Notes: generated by a model from the letters alone, not told the origin. A stretch of DNA of 64,000 nt from Actibacterium sp. 188UL27-1 (GCF_016901225.1 NZ_JAFEUL010000007.1:1-64000), one strand, 5' to 3'. Numbered from the stretch's first letter, positions 51,206 through 60,726 are shown. Translations and numbers: made by a program.

Positions 51206-54011
51206 GCCTGGAGCATCCGTACCGGCACAAACCGAACCGCAGGACGATCTCATTTGTCCGGCCGAGCAGATCATCGACCTGGATGCTCTGTGGTCTGGCT
51301 TGCAGATCGCGCTGGATCAGACCACCAGTCCACGTGACGACGGGCCCAACCGCGCGCCGCAGGACATCCGCGCCATTGCCGTGCCGCATCTTCAGAAAGC
51401 TCAGAAAAACGGTCGCGACGTCATTGCAGCGGCCTTTGCCCAAAACCCACGAGGCGCCCGTAAATTGGTCAAAGCCTATGCTCATCTGACGGATGGATTG
51501 ATCCGGACGATCTGGCGTTTGGTCACCATCTATTCCCATCCCGCCCCCAACCCGACCGCGTCCGAACGCCTCGCCGTCTTGGCCGCGGGGGGATATGGCC
51601 GGGCGGAAATGGCACCGCAATCAGACGTCGATCTGCTGTTTCTGACACCCTACAAGATCACGCCCTGGGCAGAGAGCGTGATCGAGTCCATGCTCTACAT
51701 TCTGTGGGATCTGCGGTTGAAGGTCGGCCATTCCAGCCGCACCATCCGGGATTGCCTGCGCTTGGGCCGTACCGATTTCACGATCCGAACGGCCCTGTTG
51801 GAATTGCGCGTTCTGGATGGCGATGTTGATCTGGGCCAGGAGCTCATGGCGCGCCTTTGGAGCGATCTGTTCATCGGGACCAGCCAGGAATTTATCGAGG
51901 CCAAGCTGGCCGAACGCGAAGAGCGCCACAAAAAGCAAGGCGGCCAGCGCTATGTGCTGGAACCCAATGTCAAGGAAGGCAAAGGCGGGCTCCGGGATCT
52001 GCAATCGCTGTTCTGGATCGCGAAATATGTGCACCGGGTGGATCGGACGGGGGATCTGGTCGCTGTCGGGGTGTTCACGGCCGATGAACATGCAGCCTTT
52101 GAAGAGGCGGAGACGTTCCTGTGGGCGGTGCGCTCCCACCTGCACCTGATCACCGGGCGCGAGATGGATCAGCTCACCTTTGACATGCAGCTCGACGTGG
52201 CAGACCGCATGGAATACTCCGATCATGGCGGGCGTCGCGCAGTCGAACACTTCATGCAGGACTATTTCCGCCACGCGACCCGCGTAGGTGAACTGACCCG
52301 GATCCTGCTGACCGCCATGGAAGCCAGCCACCTGAAAAGCGAACCGATGCTGGCCGGGCTGTTTCGGCGACGGCGCAAGGTAAACCCGCCCTACGATGTG
52401 CGCCAGAACCGGCTGGTCGTGGCGGATGAAAAGGCATTTCTGGCCGAACCCAAACGCCTGCTCAGCATCTTTGAAGAAGCCTTGCGCACGGGTCTGTTGC
52501 TTCACCCAAATGCGATGCGCCTGATTGCCGCAAACCTGCACCTGATCGACGACGATATGCGGCGCAACAAGGATAGCGCCAAGGTGTTTCTGGATCTGCT
52601 GCTGCGCCACGGAAACCCAGAACGTGCGCTGCGCCGGATGAACGAATTGGGAGTGCTTTCCGCCTTCATCCCCGAATTTGAACCCATTGTCGCGATGATG
52701 CAATTCAACGTTTATCACCACTATACGGTGGATGAACACACGATCCAGTGCATCAGTGTCCTCGCCCAGATCGAGCGGGGGGAGCTGGTCGAGGAATTGC
52801 CCATCGCCAGCCGGGTCTTGAAGGAAGGCGTCAATCGCCGGATCATCTATATGGCACTGCTGCTTCATGATATCGGCAAGGGGCGCAGCGAAGATCATTC
52901 TATTCTAGGCGCACGCATGGCGCGCAGCATCTGCCCGCGCCTGAACCTCAAGAAGGATGAGACCGAGACCGTGGAGTGGCTGGTCCGCTATCACTTGTTG
53001 ATGTCTGACATGGCGCAAAAGCGCGACCTGTCAGACCCCCGCACCGTCCGCGATTTTGCCAAGGCCGTCAAAACGCGCAAGCGGCTGGATCTGCTGACCG
53101 TCCTGACCGTCTGCGACATTCGCGGTGTCGGCCCCAATACCTGGAACAATTGGAAAGCGGTGCTGCTGCGCACGCTCTATCATCACACGGCAGAGGCGCT
53201 GGAACACGGACTTGAAGAGCTCAACCGCGAAAATCGTGGAAACGCCGCCAAGAAATCCCTGCGCGCGGCCTTGACGGATTGGTCCGCCGCTGATCTGCGC
53301 AAGGAAACGGCCCGCCACTATCCGCCCTATTGGCAGGGTCTGCAGACGAGCACGCATGTCGTGATTGCCGAATTGCTGCACGGGCTGGGGGATGACGAGG
53401 TCAAGCTGGACCTGACCCCTGATACGGACCGCGACGCCACCCGCGCCTGTTTTGCCCTGGCCGACCATCCCGGTATCTTCACCCGCGTCACTGGTGCGTT
53501 GGCGCTGGTTGGTGCCAATGTCGTCGATGCGCGCAGCTATACCAGCAAGGACGGCTTTGCGACCTCGGTCTTTTGGATTCAAGACGGCGATGGCTCCCCC
53601 TATGAGGTCGGTCGCCTGCCCCGCCTGCGCACCATGCTTCACAAGATCCTGATGGGAGAGGTTCTGGCCCGCGACGCTTTGAAATCCCGCGACAAGGTCA
53701 AAAAGCGCGAAAGCGGCTTCCGTTTCCCGACCTCGGTCATGTTCGACAATGAGGGTTCTGACATCTATTCGATCATCGAGGTCGATACCCGCGACCGCCC
53801 CGGCCTGCTGCACGATCTGTCGCGCACCCTGGCAGAGGCGAACCTCTATGTCGCCAGCGCGGTGATTGCGACCTACGGCGCCCAGGCCGTCGATACTTTT
53901 TACGTCAAGGACATGTTCGGGTTGAAAATCCACGCCAAATCCAAACAGACCACGCTGGAACGCAAATTGCGCGAGGCCATTCTGGCCGGTGCAGAGCGCG
54001 CCAAGGGCTGA
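51165..54011 (+). CDS. glnD: Bifunctional [protein-PII] uridylyltransferase / uridylyl-removing enzyme
   Basis: About 948 residues; the start is uncertain (TTG 51165 overlaps the previous gene; no ATG lies nearby, and a GTG about 70 codons in is the next option). The nucleotidyltransferase site is AAGGYGRAEMAPQSDVDLLFL near residues 140-165. The HD phosphohydrolase site is LLLHDIGKGRSEDHS. Two C-terminal ACT domains are present (DHPGIFTRVTGALALVGANVV and TRDRPGLLHDLSRTLAEANLY) and bind glutamine. It modifies PII according to glutamine level and so controls nitrogen assimilation. Its last base is shared with the murJ start. Confidence 0.95.
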   Translation: MIPLPEASAAQASRPGASVPAQTEPQDDLICPAEQIIDLDALWSGLQIALDQTTSPRDDGPNRAPQDIRAIAVPHLQKAQKNGRDVIAAAFAQNPRGARKLVKAYAHLTDGLIRTIWRLVTIYSHPAPNPTASERLAVLAAGGYGRAEMAPQSDVDLLFLTPYKITPWAESVIESMLYILWDLRLKVGHSSRTIRDCLRLGRTDFTIRTALLELRVLDGDVDLGQELMARLWSDLFIGTSQEFIEAKLAEREERHKKQGGQRYVLEPNVKEGKGGLRDLQSLFWIAKYVHRVDRTGDLVAVGVFTADEHAAFEEAETFLWAVRSHLHLITGREMDQLTFDMQLDVADRMEYSDHGGRRAVEHFMQDYFRHATRVGELTRILLTAMEASHLKSEPMLAGLFRRRRKVNPPYDVRQNRLVVADEKAFLAEPKRLLSIFEEALRTGLLLHPNAMRLIAANLHLIDDDMRRNKDSAKVFLDLLLRHGNPERALRRMNELGVLSAFIPEFEPIVAMMQFNVYHHYTVDEHTIQCISVLAQIERGELVEELPIASRVLKEGVNRRIIYMALLLHDIGKGRSEDHSILGARMARSICPRLNLKKDETETVEWLVRYHLLMSDMAQKRDLSDPRTVRDFAKAVKTRKRLDLLTVLTVCDIRGVGPNTWNNWKAVLLRTLYHHTAEALEHGLEELNRENRGNAAKKSLRAALTDWSAADLRKETARHYPPYWQGLQTSTHVVIAELLHGLGDDEVKLDLTPDTDRDATRACFALADHPGIFTRVTGALALVGANVVDARSYTSKDGFATSVFWIQDGDGSPYEVGRLPRLRTMLHKILMGEVLARDALKSRDKVKKRESGFRFPTSVMFDNEGSDIYSIIEVDTRDRPGLLHDLSRTLAEANLYVASAVIATYGAQAVDTFYVKDMFGLKIHAKSKQTTLERKLREAILAGAERAKG

Positions 54012-55564
54012 TGCGTCCTATCCAACTGATCCGCGGGTTTCTCACCGTCGGCCTGTGGACCTTCCTCAGCCGAGTGCTGGGCTTTGCCCGCGATATCCTG
54101 ATCGCTGCGCGGCTGGGTGATGGCCCGGTGGGTGAGGCGTTTTTTGTGGCTCTGACCCTGCCCAACATGTTCCGCCGGTTCTTCGCCGAAGGCGCGTTGA
54201 ACATGGCCTTTGTGCCCCTCTTCTCCAAAAAGCTGCAGGACGCAGACGATGCGCGCACCTTCGCCCGGGACGCCTTTTCCGGGCTGGCCACGGTTCTGAT
54301 CCTGTTCACCCTGCTGGCCCAGGTTGCCATGCCATGGCTGGTCCTGGCGCTCGCCTCGGGCTTTTGGGGCGATGAACGATTTGAAATGGCAACGGACTTT
54401 GGCCGCGTCATCTTTCCCTACATCTTGCTGATCTCACTCGCGGCCTTGCTCTCGGGGGTTTTGAACGCCACGGGGCGGTTCGCGGCAGCAGCGGCGGCAC
54501 CGGTTTTGCTCAACATCACGTTGGTCTCGGCCATGCTATTGGCCGATCCGCTGGGATGGGATTTCGGCTGGGCCTTATCCTGGGCCGTGCCCATCGCCGG
54601 TATCGCACAATTGGCGCTGCTGTGGCGGGCCGCGGCACAGGCCGGATTCCTCCTAAAGCCCCGTTGGCCACGGCTGACACCGGACCTGAAACGCCTGGCG
54701 ATCATCGCCGCCCCGGCCATGCTGGCGGGCGGTGTGGTGCAGATCAATCTGATCGTGGGCAAACAGGTTGCAAGCCGGTTTGACGGGGCGATCACCTACC
54801 TGAACCTTGCCGACCGTCTGTACCAGCTGCCCCTTGGCGTTGTGGCCATCGCCATCGGAGTGGTCCTCTTGCCTGACCTGTCCCGCCGCCTGGCCGAGAA
54901 TGACGTGGCAGGCGGGCGCGAGGCGCTGAACCGCGCGACCGAATTCGCCTTGTTGCTGACCGTGCCGGCCGCCGTGGCGCTGGTCGTGATCGCAGACCCC
55001 ATCGTCTCCGTCCTGTACCAGCGCGGCGCCTTTGATGCAGAGGCCGCGGCGGCCACTGCGATTGTCACTGCGATCTATGGCGCAGGGCTGCCTGCCTTTG
55101 TGCTGCAAAAGGTGCTGCAACCGCTTTACTTCGCACGCCACGATACCAAATCGCCTTTTCGGTTCGCGCTGGTCGCCATGGTGATCAATGCCGCGGTGGC
55201 TTTCGGGTTTTACAGTCTGATCGGGTTCACTGCCGCCGCCTGGGCCACGACCATAGCGGGTTGGGCCATGGTCTGGCTGCTCTGGCGCGGCTCGCGTGAC
55301 ATGGGAGACGCAGCACAACCTGATGCAAGGCTCAAGGCTCGGATCCTGCGCATCATCCTGGCCTCTGCCATCATGGCAGGCATCCTCGTTGGGGTGGCCT
55401 GGCTACTGGGGGGATCCCTTTACGCGCCATGGCTGCGCTACTGGGCTTTGGCGGGTCTGATCCTTGCCGGTATGGTCGGATATGGTGTGGCCGGACATGT
55501 GATCGGCGCATTCAAACTGTCGGAATTGCGCCGCGCCGTGCGTCGTAGCCCTGCACCCGGCTGA
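54011..55564 (+). CDS. murJ: Lipid II flippase MurJ
   Basis: 517 residues with about fourteen transmembrane helices of the MOP exporter fold. The N-terminus has LIRGFLTVGLWTFLSRVLGFARDILIAARLG (conserved charged Arg/Asp residues) and VALTLPNMFRRFFAEGALNMAFVPLF. ALLSGVLNATGRFAAAAAAPVLLN and AITYLNLADRLYQLPLGVVAIAIG follow. It flips lipid II across the inner membrane for peptidoglycan synthesis. It overlaps the glnD stop by one base; the glnD-murJ-trpS order is common in Rhodobacterales. Confidence 0.96.
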   Translation: MRPIQLIRGFLTVGLWTFLSRVLGFARDILIAARLGDGPVGEAFFVALTLPNMFRRFFAEGALNMAFVPLFSKKLQDADDARTFARDAFSGLATVLILFTLLAQVAMPWLVLALASGFWGDERFEMATDFGRVIFPYILLISLAALLSGVLNATGRFAAAAAAPVLLNITLVSAMLLADPLGWDFGWALSWAVPIAGIAQLALLWRAAAQAGFLLKPRWPRLTPDLKRLAIIAAPAMLAGGVVQINLIVGKQVASRFDGAITYLNLADRLYQLPLGVVAIAIGVVLLPDLSRRLAENDVAGGREALNRATEFALLLTVPAAVALVVIADPIVSVLYQRGAFDAEAAAATAIVTAIYGAGLPAFVLQKVLQPLYFARHDTKSPFRFALVAMVINAAVAFGFYSLIGFTAAAWATTIAGWAMVWLLWRGSRDMGDAAQPDARLKARILRIILASAIMAGILVGVAWLLGGSLYAPWLRYWALAGLILAGMVGYGVAGHVIGAFKLSELRRAVRRSPAPG

Positions 55565-55569
55565 CGCGA

Positions 55570-56259
55570 TCAACGCGACCGGATCTGCTGCAACAGCCGG
55601 TTAAAGCCACCCGGGCTGACCAGAACCGACAGGGCAAATCCTGTCACGAACCCAGCGATATCGGCGACCCAATCATTGTTGGTGCCAAAAAGCAGCCCAA
55701 AGACCAATTGGATCGCCATGAGCAGACCGATCAACTGGAATGCCTGGTACTGATTGCCCCCCATCGCCCGATAGCCCGTCCATAGGATAAAAGTATAGCC
55801 ACCGATCAAGCCATAGGCGGCCGGAAAGCCGCCCACCAGCAACGATTCCGACCGAAAGATGAGACCAAAGACCAGCGCCCCGACAATGGCCGATCCGAAA
55901 AAGATCATCAGGACCGAGATAGCGGAAAACACCTCTCCCACCATCTTGCCCAGGGCCAAGGTGAAGACCGCGACAAATATCATCTGAACAAAGCTGCCAT
56001 GAACGAACGGATAGGTGACAAACCGGGTCAGGCTATCCACCGTCACGGTTTGGTTCTGGATCATCCAGCCAAAGACATCGCCGAAAAAGCCGAAATTACG
56101 GATAGCAAGCAGCCGCAAATCGCTGCCTGCCCCAACGCCAGCCAAAAGCCCGGACCCGGCCAGTTGAAAGATCAACTCCGGTACGGCAATGGCGGCGGCC
56201 AACGCCACCACAACAGGAGGCAGCGCGTTGAACGGCGACGCATTGGGATCAAATGACAT
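55570..56259 (-). CDS. Rhomboid-fold membrane protein lacking the catalytic serine and histidine
   Basis: 229 residues from ATG 56257-56259 (AAGGA upstream). Six transmembrane helices in rhomboid order are seen. TM4 reads [15 protein letters not shown] where active rhomboids have GxSGAxxGLLG, so the nucleophile Ser is replaced by Phe. TM6 reads [10 protein letters not shown] where the catalytic His of AHIGGFLTGF would be, replaced by Asp. It therefore looks like a rhomboid pseudoprotease, possibly acting in membrane-protein binding or quality control. A misalignment of a divergent active rhomboid is the alternative. It sits between murJ and trpS on the opposite strand. Confidence 0.82.
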   Translation of the reverse strand: MSFDPNASPFNALPPVVVALAAAIAVPELIFQLAGSGLLAGVGAGSDLRLLAIRNFGFFGDVFGWMIQNQTVTVDSLTRFVTYPFVHGSFVQMIFVAVFTLALGKMVGEVFSAISVLMIFFGSAIVGALVFGLIFRSESLLVGGFPAAYGLIGGYTFILWTGYRAMGGNQYQAFQLIGLLMAIQLVFGLLFGTNNDWVADIAGFVTGFALSVLVSPGGFNRLLQQIRSR

Positions 56260-56356
56260 GGCGCTGGTCCTTTGCGTTTCGGTGCGGAGCCGTCGGTTGA
56301 CGACCCGAGGACCTACCGATAGGACACCAGCGTTCCGAATGCCAGATGGTGCCCCA

Positions 56357-57388
56357 ATGACCGATAACACCACGTTTACGCCGCGCGTTTTTTCCGGCAT
56401 TCAGCCGTCCGGCGGTTTGACTCTGGGCAATTATCTGGGGGCCATCAAACGCTTTGTCGAAATGCAGGATGGCGGCACGTACCAGACGATCTATTGCATG
56501 GTCGATCTCCATGCGATCACGGTCTGGCAGAACCCATCCGACCTGCGCCGCAACACGCGGGAACTGGCCGCGGGCTATATTGCGTCTGGCATCGACCCCG
56601 AACGCTCGATCCTGATGAACCAAAGCCAGGTGCCAGAGCACACGCAGCTTGGCTGGATCTTCAACTGCGTGGCCCGTATGGGCTGGATGAAACGCATGAC
56701 ACAGTTCAAGGACAAGGCGGGCAAGAACGCCGAAAATGCCTCGCTCGGGCTGCTGGCTTACCCTGCACTGATGGCGGCGGATATCCTGCTGTATCATTCG
56801 ACCCATGTCCCGGTAGGCGACGATCAAAAGCAGCATCTGGAACTGACGCGCGATGTGGCGACCAAGTTCAACCATGATTACGGCGTCGATTTCTTTCCGA
56901 TCACCGAACCCGTGATCCATGGGGTGGCCACCCGTGTCATGAGCCTGCGCGACGGCAGCAAGAAGATGTCCAAATCAGATCCCTCCGATATGTCGCGGAT
57001 CAACCTGACCGATGATGCGGATGCAATTGCGCAGAAAATTCGCAAGGCCAAAACAGACCCCGAGCCGCTGCCCGATACCCTTGATGGCCTGGCAGACCGT
57101 CCCGAAGCGGCAAATCTGGTCAACATCTACGCCGCCTTGGATGATCGCGGCGCAGATGACGTGATCGCCGAATTTGCCGGTCAGCAATTCGGCGCGTTCA
57201 AACCCAAGCTGGCCGATTTGGCGGTGGCTAAGCTCTCCCCGATCTCGTGCGAAATGTCGCGCCTCATGGATGACAGCGCCGAACTGGACCGGCTGTTGGC
57301 CCGGGGGGCGGACCGCGCGCGCGAACTGGCCGCACCGGTCCTGAAGAAAACGTATGAGATCGTCGGCATGGTTGGCGCGGGCACATAG
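56357..57388 (+). CDS. trpS: Tryptophan-tRNA ligase
   Basis: 343 residues from ATG 56357 (the frame is open upstream, but the family start is [19 protein letters not shown]). It is a class I synthetase with HIGH-like [54 protein letters not shown] and the KMSKS loop as KKMSKSD. It charges tRNA-Trp. No leader or tRNA-dependent structure is seen before it. It is divergent from the rhomboid-like gene. Confidence 0.97.
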   Translation: MTDNTTFTPRVFSGIQPSGGLTLGNYLGAIKRFVEMQDGGTYQTIYCMVDLHAITVWQNPSDLRRNTRELAAGYIASGIDPERSILMNQSQVPEHTQLGWIFNCVARMGWMKRMTQFKDKAGKNAENASLGLLAYPALMAADILLYHSTHVPVGDDQKQHLELTRDVATKFNHDYGVDFFPITEPVIHGVATRVMSLRDGSKKMSKSDPSDMSRINLTDDADAIAQKIRKAKTDPEPLPDTLDGLADRPEAANLVNIYAALDDRGADDVIAEFAGQQFGAFKPKLADLAVAKLSPISCEMSRLMDDSAELDRLLARGADRARELAAPVLKKTYEIVGMVGAGT

Positions 57389-57441
57389 TCGCCCAAATCG
57401 ACCGGTCTGCCAAAGCGCAATAAAACCGTCACATAACGTTA

Positions 57442-57638
57442 GCCCGACCGTCACGAAATTGAGGCTTTCGACATGCATCAGGATGTCGCGCCTACCCCAA
57501 CGGGCGCCGCTGGTCGTTTCACGGTTCGTATTTGGGATCGGTCGGGCGGCCAAGGCCCAGCTACCAGCACCCGGCGGTATTTGAATCGTACCCTCCTCTG
57601 CCCCGCCACGCCCGACCCTGCTGTTTGCATGGTCGGGC
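57442..57638 (+). promoter_or_regulatory. Attenuator-like leader with four alternating complementary segments
   Basis: GCCCGACC (57442-57449), GGTCGGGC (57540-57547), GCCCGACC (57610-57617) and GGTCGGGC (57631-57638) alternate. The pairs 1-2, 2-3 and 3-4 are therefore mutually exclusive. The 3-4 hairpin (13-base loop) is followed by attctcttt and resembles a terminator. An open frame at 57483-57584 (MSRLPQRAPLVVSRFVFGIG...) enriched in Leu, Val and Ile overlaps segment 2, although its ribosome site is poor. The next gene is the branched-chain aminotransferase at 57713. Confidence 0.6.
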
Positions 57639-57712
57639 ATTCTCTTTGTCGTTGCGGGTGGACGCGGCACGTGGCTGTTCCTAGCATGCACGCTGATATC
57701 AGGAGGATCCCC

Positions 57713-58576
57713 ATGGCCACCGGCACCAATATACGGACCTATTTCAAGGAGACCTGGCATGAGGGCGATGTGCCAATCATGCAGGCGGCCGATCATGGGT
57801 CCTGGCTGGGCTCAACCGTATTTGACGGTGCGCGCTTTTTTGACGGGGTGGCCCCGGATCTGCGCGCCCATTGCGACCGCGTGAACCGCTCGGCCGAGGC
57901 GCTGATGATCACTCCCACTGTCACCACCGATGAGATGGTCGCCATCGTGTGGGAAGGACTGTCGCAGTATGATCCGCAAACCGCCGTCTATATCCGCCCC
58001 ATGTACTGGGCGCTGGAAGGCGGCGAGATGGGCATCCTGCCCAAGGCGGGGGCAACCGGTTTTGCCATCTGCCTCGAAGCGATCCCCTTGGCACCCGAAA
58101 CACGCGTCACCACCCTGACACGTACGCGGTTTCGCCGCCCCGTCCTGGAAGACAACGTCGTGAACGCCAAGGCCGGGTGCCTTTATCCCAACAATGCCCG
58201 CATGATGGCCGAGGCGCAGTCAAAGGGGTTTCTCAACGCGTTGGTCGCCGATGCCGTGGGCAATGTCGCCGAAACCGCCTCCGCCAACATCTTTATGGTC
58301 AAGGACGGTGTCGTGATGACCCCCGTCCCCAATGGCACATTCCTGGCCGGCATCACCCGCACCCGCCACATGACGAACCTGCGCGCCGATGGGCATGAGG
58401 TGGTCGAGACGACACTCACCTTCGACGATTTCCATGGGGCCGATGAAGTCTTCATGACCGGCAATATGATGAAGGTCACCCCGGTCACCGCGTTTGATGA
58501 CACATCCTACCAGATCGGCCCCATCACCCGCCGGGCGCGCGAGTTGTATTGGGACTGGGCGCTGTCGGAAAAATAG
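57713..58576 (+). CDS. ilvE: Branched-chain amino acid aminotransferase (class IV)
   Basis: 287 residues from ATG 57713, with AGGAGG at ideal spacing. It is a fold-type IV PLP enzyme with FDGARFFDGVAPDLRAHCDRV, the PLP lysine in VVNAKAGCLYPNNARMM, and AVGNVAETASANIFMVKDG. It transaminates Leu, Ile and Val; branched-chain aminotransferases and D-amino-acid aminotransferases share this fold, but the wording favours IlvE. The attenuator-like leader upstream suggests transcriptional control by charging of branched-chain tRNAs. Confidence 0.9.
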   Translation: MATGTNIRTYFKETWHEGDVPIMQAADHGSWLGSTVFDGARFFDGVAPDLRAHCDRVNRSAEALMITPTVTTDEMVAIVWEGLSQYDPQTAVYIRPMYWALEGGEMGILPKAGATGFAICLEAIPLAPETRVTTLTRTRFRRPVLEDNVVNAKAGCLYPNNARMMAEAQSKGFLNALVADAVGNVAETASANIFMVKDGVVMTPVPNGTFLAGITRTRHMTNLRADGHEVVETTLTFDDFHGADEVFMTGNMMKVTPVTAFDDTSYQIGPITRRARELYWDWALSEK

Positions 58577-58725
58577 CATTCCTCAGTTTCATTGAGAATA
58601 AAGACTCTCCCTCGCCCGTAGACCTTGTAATCGGAGCATCGATCAAGGAGCGCAAAATGCAGATGGCCGTTGCATGCCCCCCGCCAGCGGGTCACACTCC
58701 ACTCGCTAAGGGAGTGAATGTCAAA

Positions 58726-59181
58726 ATGCGCAAGTTTCTGGTAATCTTGGACGATAGTCGTGAATGCCTGAACGCCATGCGCTTTGCCGCTATGCGAGCG
58801 GCCAATACGGGCGGCGGGGTCGAGATTCTGTCGATCATCCCCCCCGATGAGTTCCAGCACTGGATCGGCGTCGGCGATGTCATGCGCGCGGAGGCCCGGG
58901 AACGGATCGAAGCCCATTTCGAGGTGTTTGCCAAATGGATGCGCGACAAGCAGAAAGTCGATCCCGAATTGGTCATCCGCGAAGGCGAAGCCGTGCCCGA
59001 AATCATGGCCCTTGTCCGCGAAGATCCCGAAATCGGCGTGATCGTCCTTGGGGCCAGCGCCGAAAATAGCGGGCCCGGCCCCCTGGTCACCGCCTTGACC
59101 AAGGCATCTGGCGACCTTGCTGTTCCCATCACCATTGTCCCTGGCGAAATGCCGAAAGACCGGCTTCAGGCCATTACCTGA
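58726..59181 (+). CDS. Universal stress protein (UspA family)
   Basis: 151 residues from ATG 58726 (MRKFLVILDDSRECLN); the start is typical and GGGAG lies upstream. The core has an alpha/beta nucleotide-binding fold with VIVLGASAENSGPGPLV (G-x2-G-x9-G-S/T-like) and a C-terminal VPITIVPG. UspA proteins aid survival under stress. The leader contains ACTCC/GGAGT complementarity that could hide the ribosome site. It is followed 12 bp later by a secreted protein gene. Confidence 0.88.
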   Translation: MRKFLVILDDSRECLNAMRFAAMRAANTGGGVEILSIIPPDEFQHWIGVGDVMRAEARERIEAHFEVFAKWMRDKQKVDPELVIREGEAVPEIMALVREDPEIGVIVLGASAENSGPGPLVTALTKASGDLAVPITIVPGEMPKDRLQAIT

Positions 59182-59193
59182 CGGAGCATTAAA

Positions 59194-60642
59194 ATGCAGT
59201 CTCGTTTCATCGCGTTCGCGCGCCCTTTTATCGTGTCCATCGCCGTTCTTTTTGTGACGCTTGTTTCCGGCCAGGCCGATGACCTGATCGATCCGCTGAC
59301 CGGATCAGAAAAGCGAATCGTTCAGGCCGCCCTTGCGCTTGAGGGTGACTATGATGGTGCCCTTGATGGCGCCTGGGGTCCCCGCAGCGCCCGGGCCTTT
59401 CAAACCTATCTGGTCCGTCAGGGCATGGGCCTTGATGCGCGCGAACAAACCCTGCGCCGGTTGATGACCGCCTATCGCACGGCCTATGCCGCCGATGGTT
59501 GGGCCTGGATCGAGCCGCAGGACACGCAATCCCGCTTTTTGGCGCCAAAGGCCCTGTTCCAGAACACGACCTCGACCGACGGCGAAGTCCTGTTGATGGT
59601 CAGCGCCGATAAGGCGATGCGGATCACCCGTGCCGTCGGCACGCTGCAAAGCGCGCAGAATATCCACCAATCCTGGCGGGACCGCCATGCGGGCGCCGAC
59701 CCCGCCTTCACCTTGGATCGCAGGGACCTCATCGTGTCGAGCGTCACGCTGCCGGACCGCGACCGCGTCTATGTCCGCACGGATCGCGCGGGCGACCGGT
59801 ATGAAAGCGTCTGGTTCCGGGCGGCGCCAAAGGATGCAGGTCGGCTGATGCTCATGGCCAGCAGCGTCTCAACCCGGCGCGACGTTTCCGTCGCCCCGCC
59901 CCAAGAGGGTCGGCTGGCCACGATCATGGGACCAGACCGTCCTCCGCGCAGCCCAGCCTCAGACGTTGCCCAACGCCTGCTCCCCGCCCCCGTGCCACCG
60001 GGGGGCCAAGTGCGCCCGGCCTATGTCAACGGCGTCTACATCAACTCCTCCGACTTGCTGACCACGGCCAGCATGCTGGATCTGTGTGAACGTCCGGTCC
60101 TGCCCGATGGAAGCACCCTCTTTCCCATCGCGATCAGTGAAAAATACGACCTCGCCGTTCTGCGCGGTTCGGCCCAGCAATCGGTTTGGCTGCCGCTGGC
60201 CACACGCGAGCGAACGACGCTTGGCACCATCGTGCGCGCCATCGGGCGCGATGCGGAACTGACGGAGTTCATGTTGCAGACCATCGGTGAGATCAGCGCG
60301 GTCTCTGCCGGGTCTCTCAGCATCGGTGATGAGGATGTCCTGGCCCTTGCCGCCCCGCCAGAGGGTTACTTTGCCATCACCTCCACCGTACCCGAAGGCA
60401 GCCTTGGCTGGCCGATCCTCACCGAAGCGGGTGCGCTTTCGGGCATTGTCCTGCTGCAGCCGGACGCTGAAAAGAAAGCCGAGCGTATCTCGTTTGCAGT
60501 GTCAGTGGGATGGCTGCGCGAATTTCTGGACAAGCGCAACGTCATCTACTCATCCGATGAAGAAGCCGCGCCGTTGCTGGGCGGACAGGTCCCCGCCACG
60601 GTCACCGAAGCCATCGTGGGGATCAGATGCGCCGCGTCATAA
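59194..60642 (+). CDS. Secreted protein with peptidoglycan-binding domain and trypsin-like region
   Basis: 482 residues. A signal peptide (about 1-28, ending SGQAD) precedes a PG_binding_1-type repeat (SEKRIVQAALALEGDYDGALDGAWGPRSARAFQTYL, about 38-75). A middle region of unknown fold follows. The C-terminal half resembles a degenerate trypsin/HtrA-like domain (SEKYDLAVLRGSAQQSVW; SAGSLSIGDEDVL; GSLGWPILTEAGALSGIVLLQ, where the usual G-D-S-G appears as EGSLGWPI), probably without full catalysis. It may be a periplasmic or surface protein acting at the cell wall. It follows the stress-protein gene closely. Confidence 0.75.
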   Translation: MQSRFIAFARPFIVSIAVLFVTLVSGQADDLIDPLTGSEKRIVQAALALEGDYDGALDGAWGPRSARAFQTYLVRQGMGLDAREQTLRRLMTAYRTAYAADGWAWIEPQDTQSRFLAPKALFQNTTSTDGEVLLMVSADKAMRITRAVGTLQSAQNIHQSWRDRHAGADPAFTLDRRDLIVSSVTLPDRDRVYVRTDRAGDRYESVWFRAAPKDAGRLMLMASSVSTRRDVSVAPPQEGRLATIMGPDRPPRSPASDVAQRLLPAPVPPGGQVRPAYVNGVYINSSDLLTTASMLDLCERPVLPDGSTLFPIAISEKYDLAVLRGSAQQSVWLPLATRERTTLGTIVRAIGRDAELTEFMLQTIGEISAVSAGSLSIGDEDVLALAAPPEGYFAITSTVPEGSLGWPILTEAGALSGIVLLQPDAEKKAERISFAVSVGWLREFLDKRNVIYSSDEEAAPLLGGQVPATVTEAIVGIRCAAS

Positions 60643-60651
60643 TTATACAGT

Positions 60652-60668
60652 TTTAGAACAATTCTAAA
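60652..60668 (+). promoter_or_regulatory. Irr box (iron control element) upstream of nfuA
   Basis: TTTAGAA-CAA-TTCTAAA is a perfect 7-3-7 palindrome matching the iron control element bound by Irr in alphaproteobacteria. It ends 4 bases before the -35 hexamer of the nfuA promoter, a position from which Irr can affect initiation. Confidence 0.7.
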
Positions 60669-60672
60669 CTCA

Positions 60673-60701
60673 TTGACACCTCCATGGGAAAGGCGCATAT
60701 A
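60673..60701 (+). promoter_or_regulatory. Sigma-70 promoter of nfuA-tsaB-rimI
   Basis: TTGACA (60673-60678), a 17-base spacer, and CATATA (60696-60701). It is the best sigma-70 match in the window and lies 25 bp before the nfuA ATG. Confidence 0.65.
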
Positions 60702-60726
60702 AAGACCAACCAAAAAGGGGCGATTT

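Noticed and set aside
57421-57460. Two CGTCAC words spaced 22 bp apart, resembling Pho-box half-sites
   Set aside because: They do not form the 11-bp direct repeat required, and the flanking genes (trpS, ilvE) are not phosphate-related; segment 1 of the attenuator explains part of the sequence.
57473-57712. An upstream in-frame extension of the aminotransferase to ATG 57473
   Set aside because: GAGG lies at a usable distance, but the 80 extra residues have no family counterpart and run through the hairpin leader. ATG 57713 has a perfect AGGAGG.
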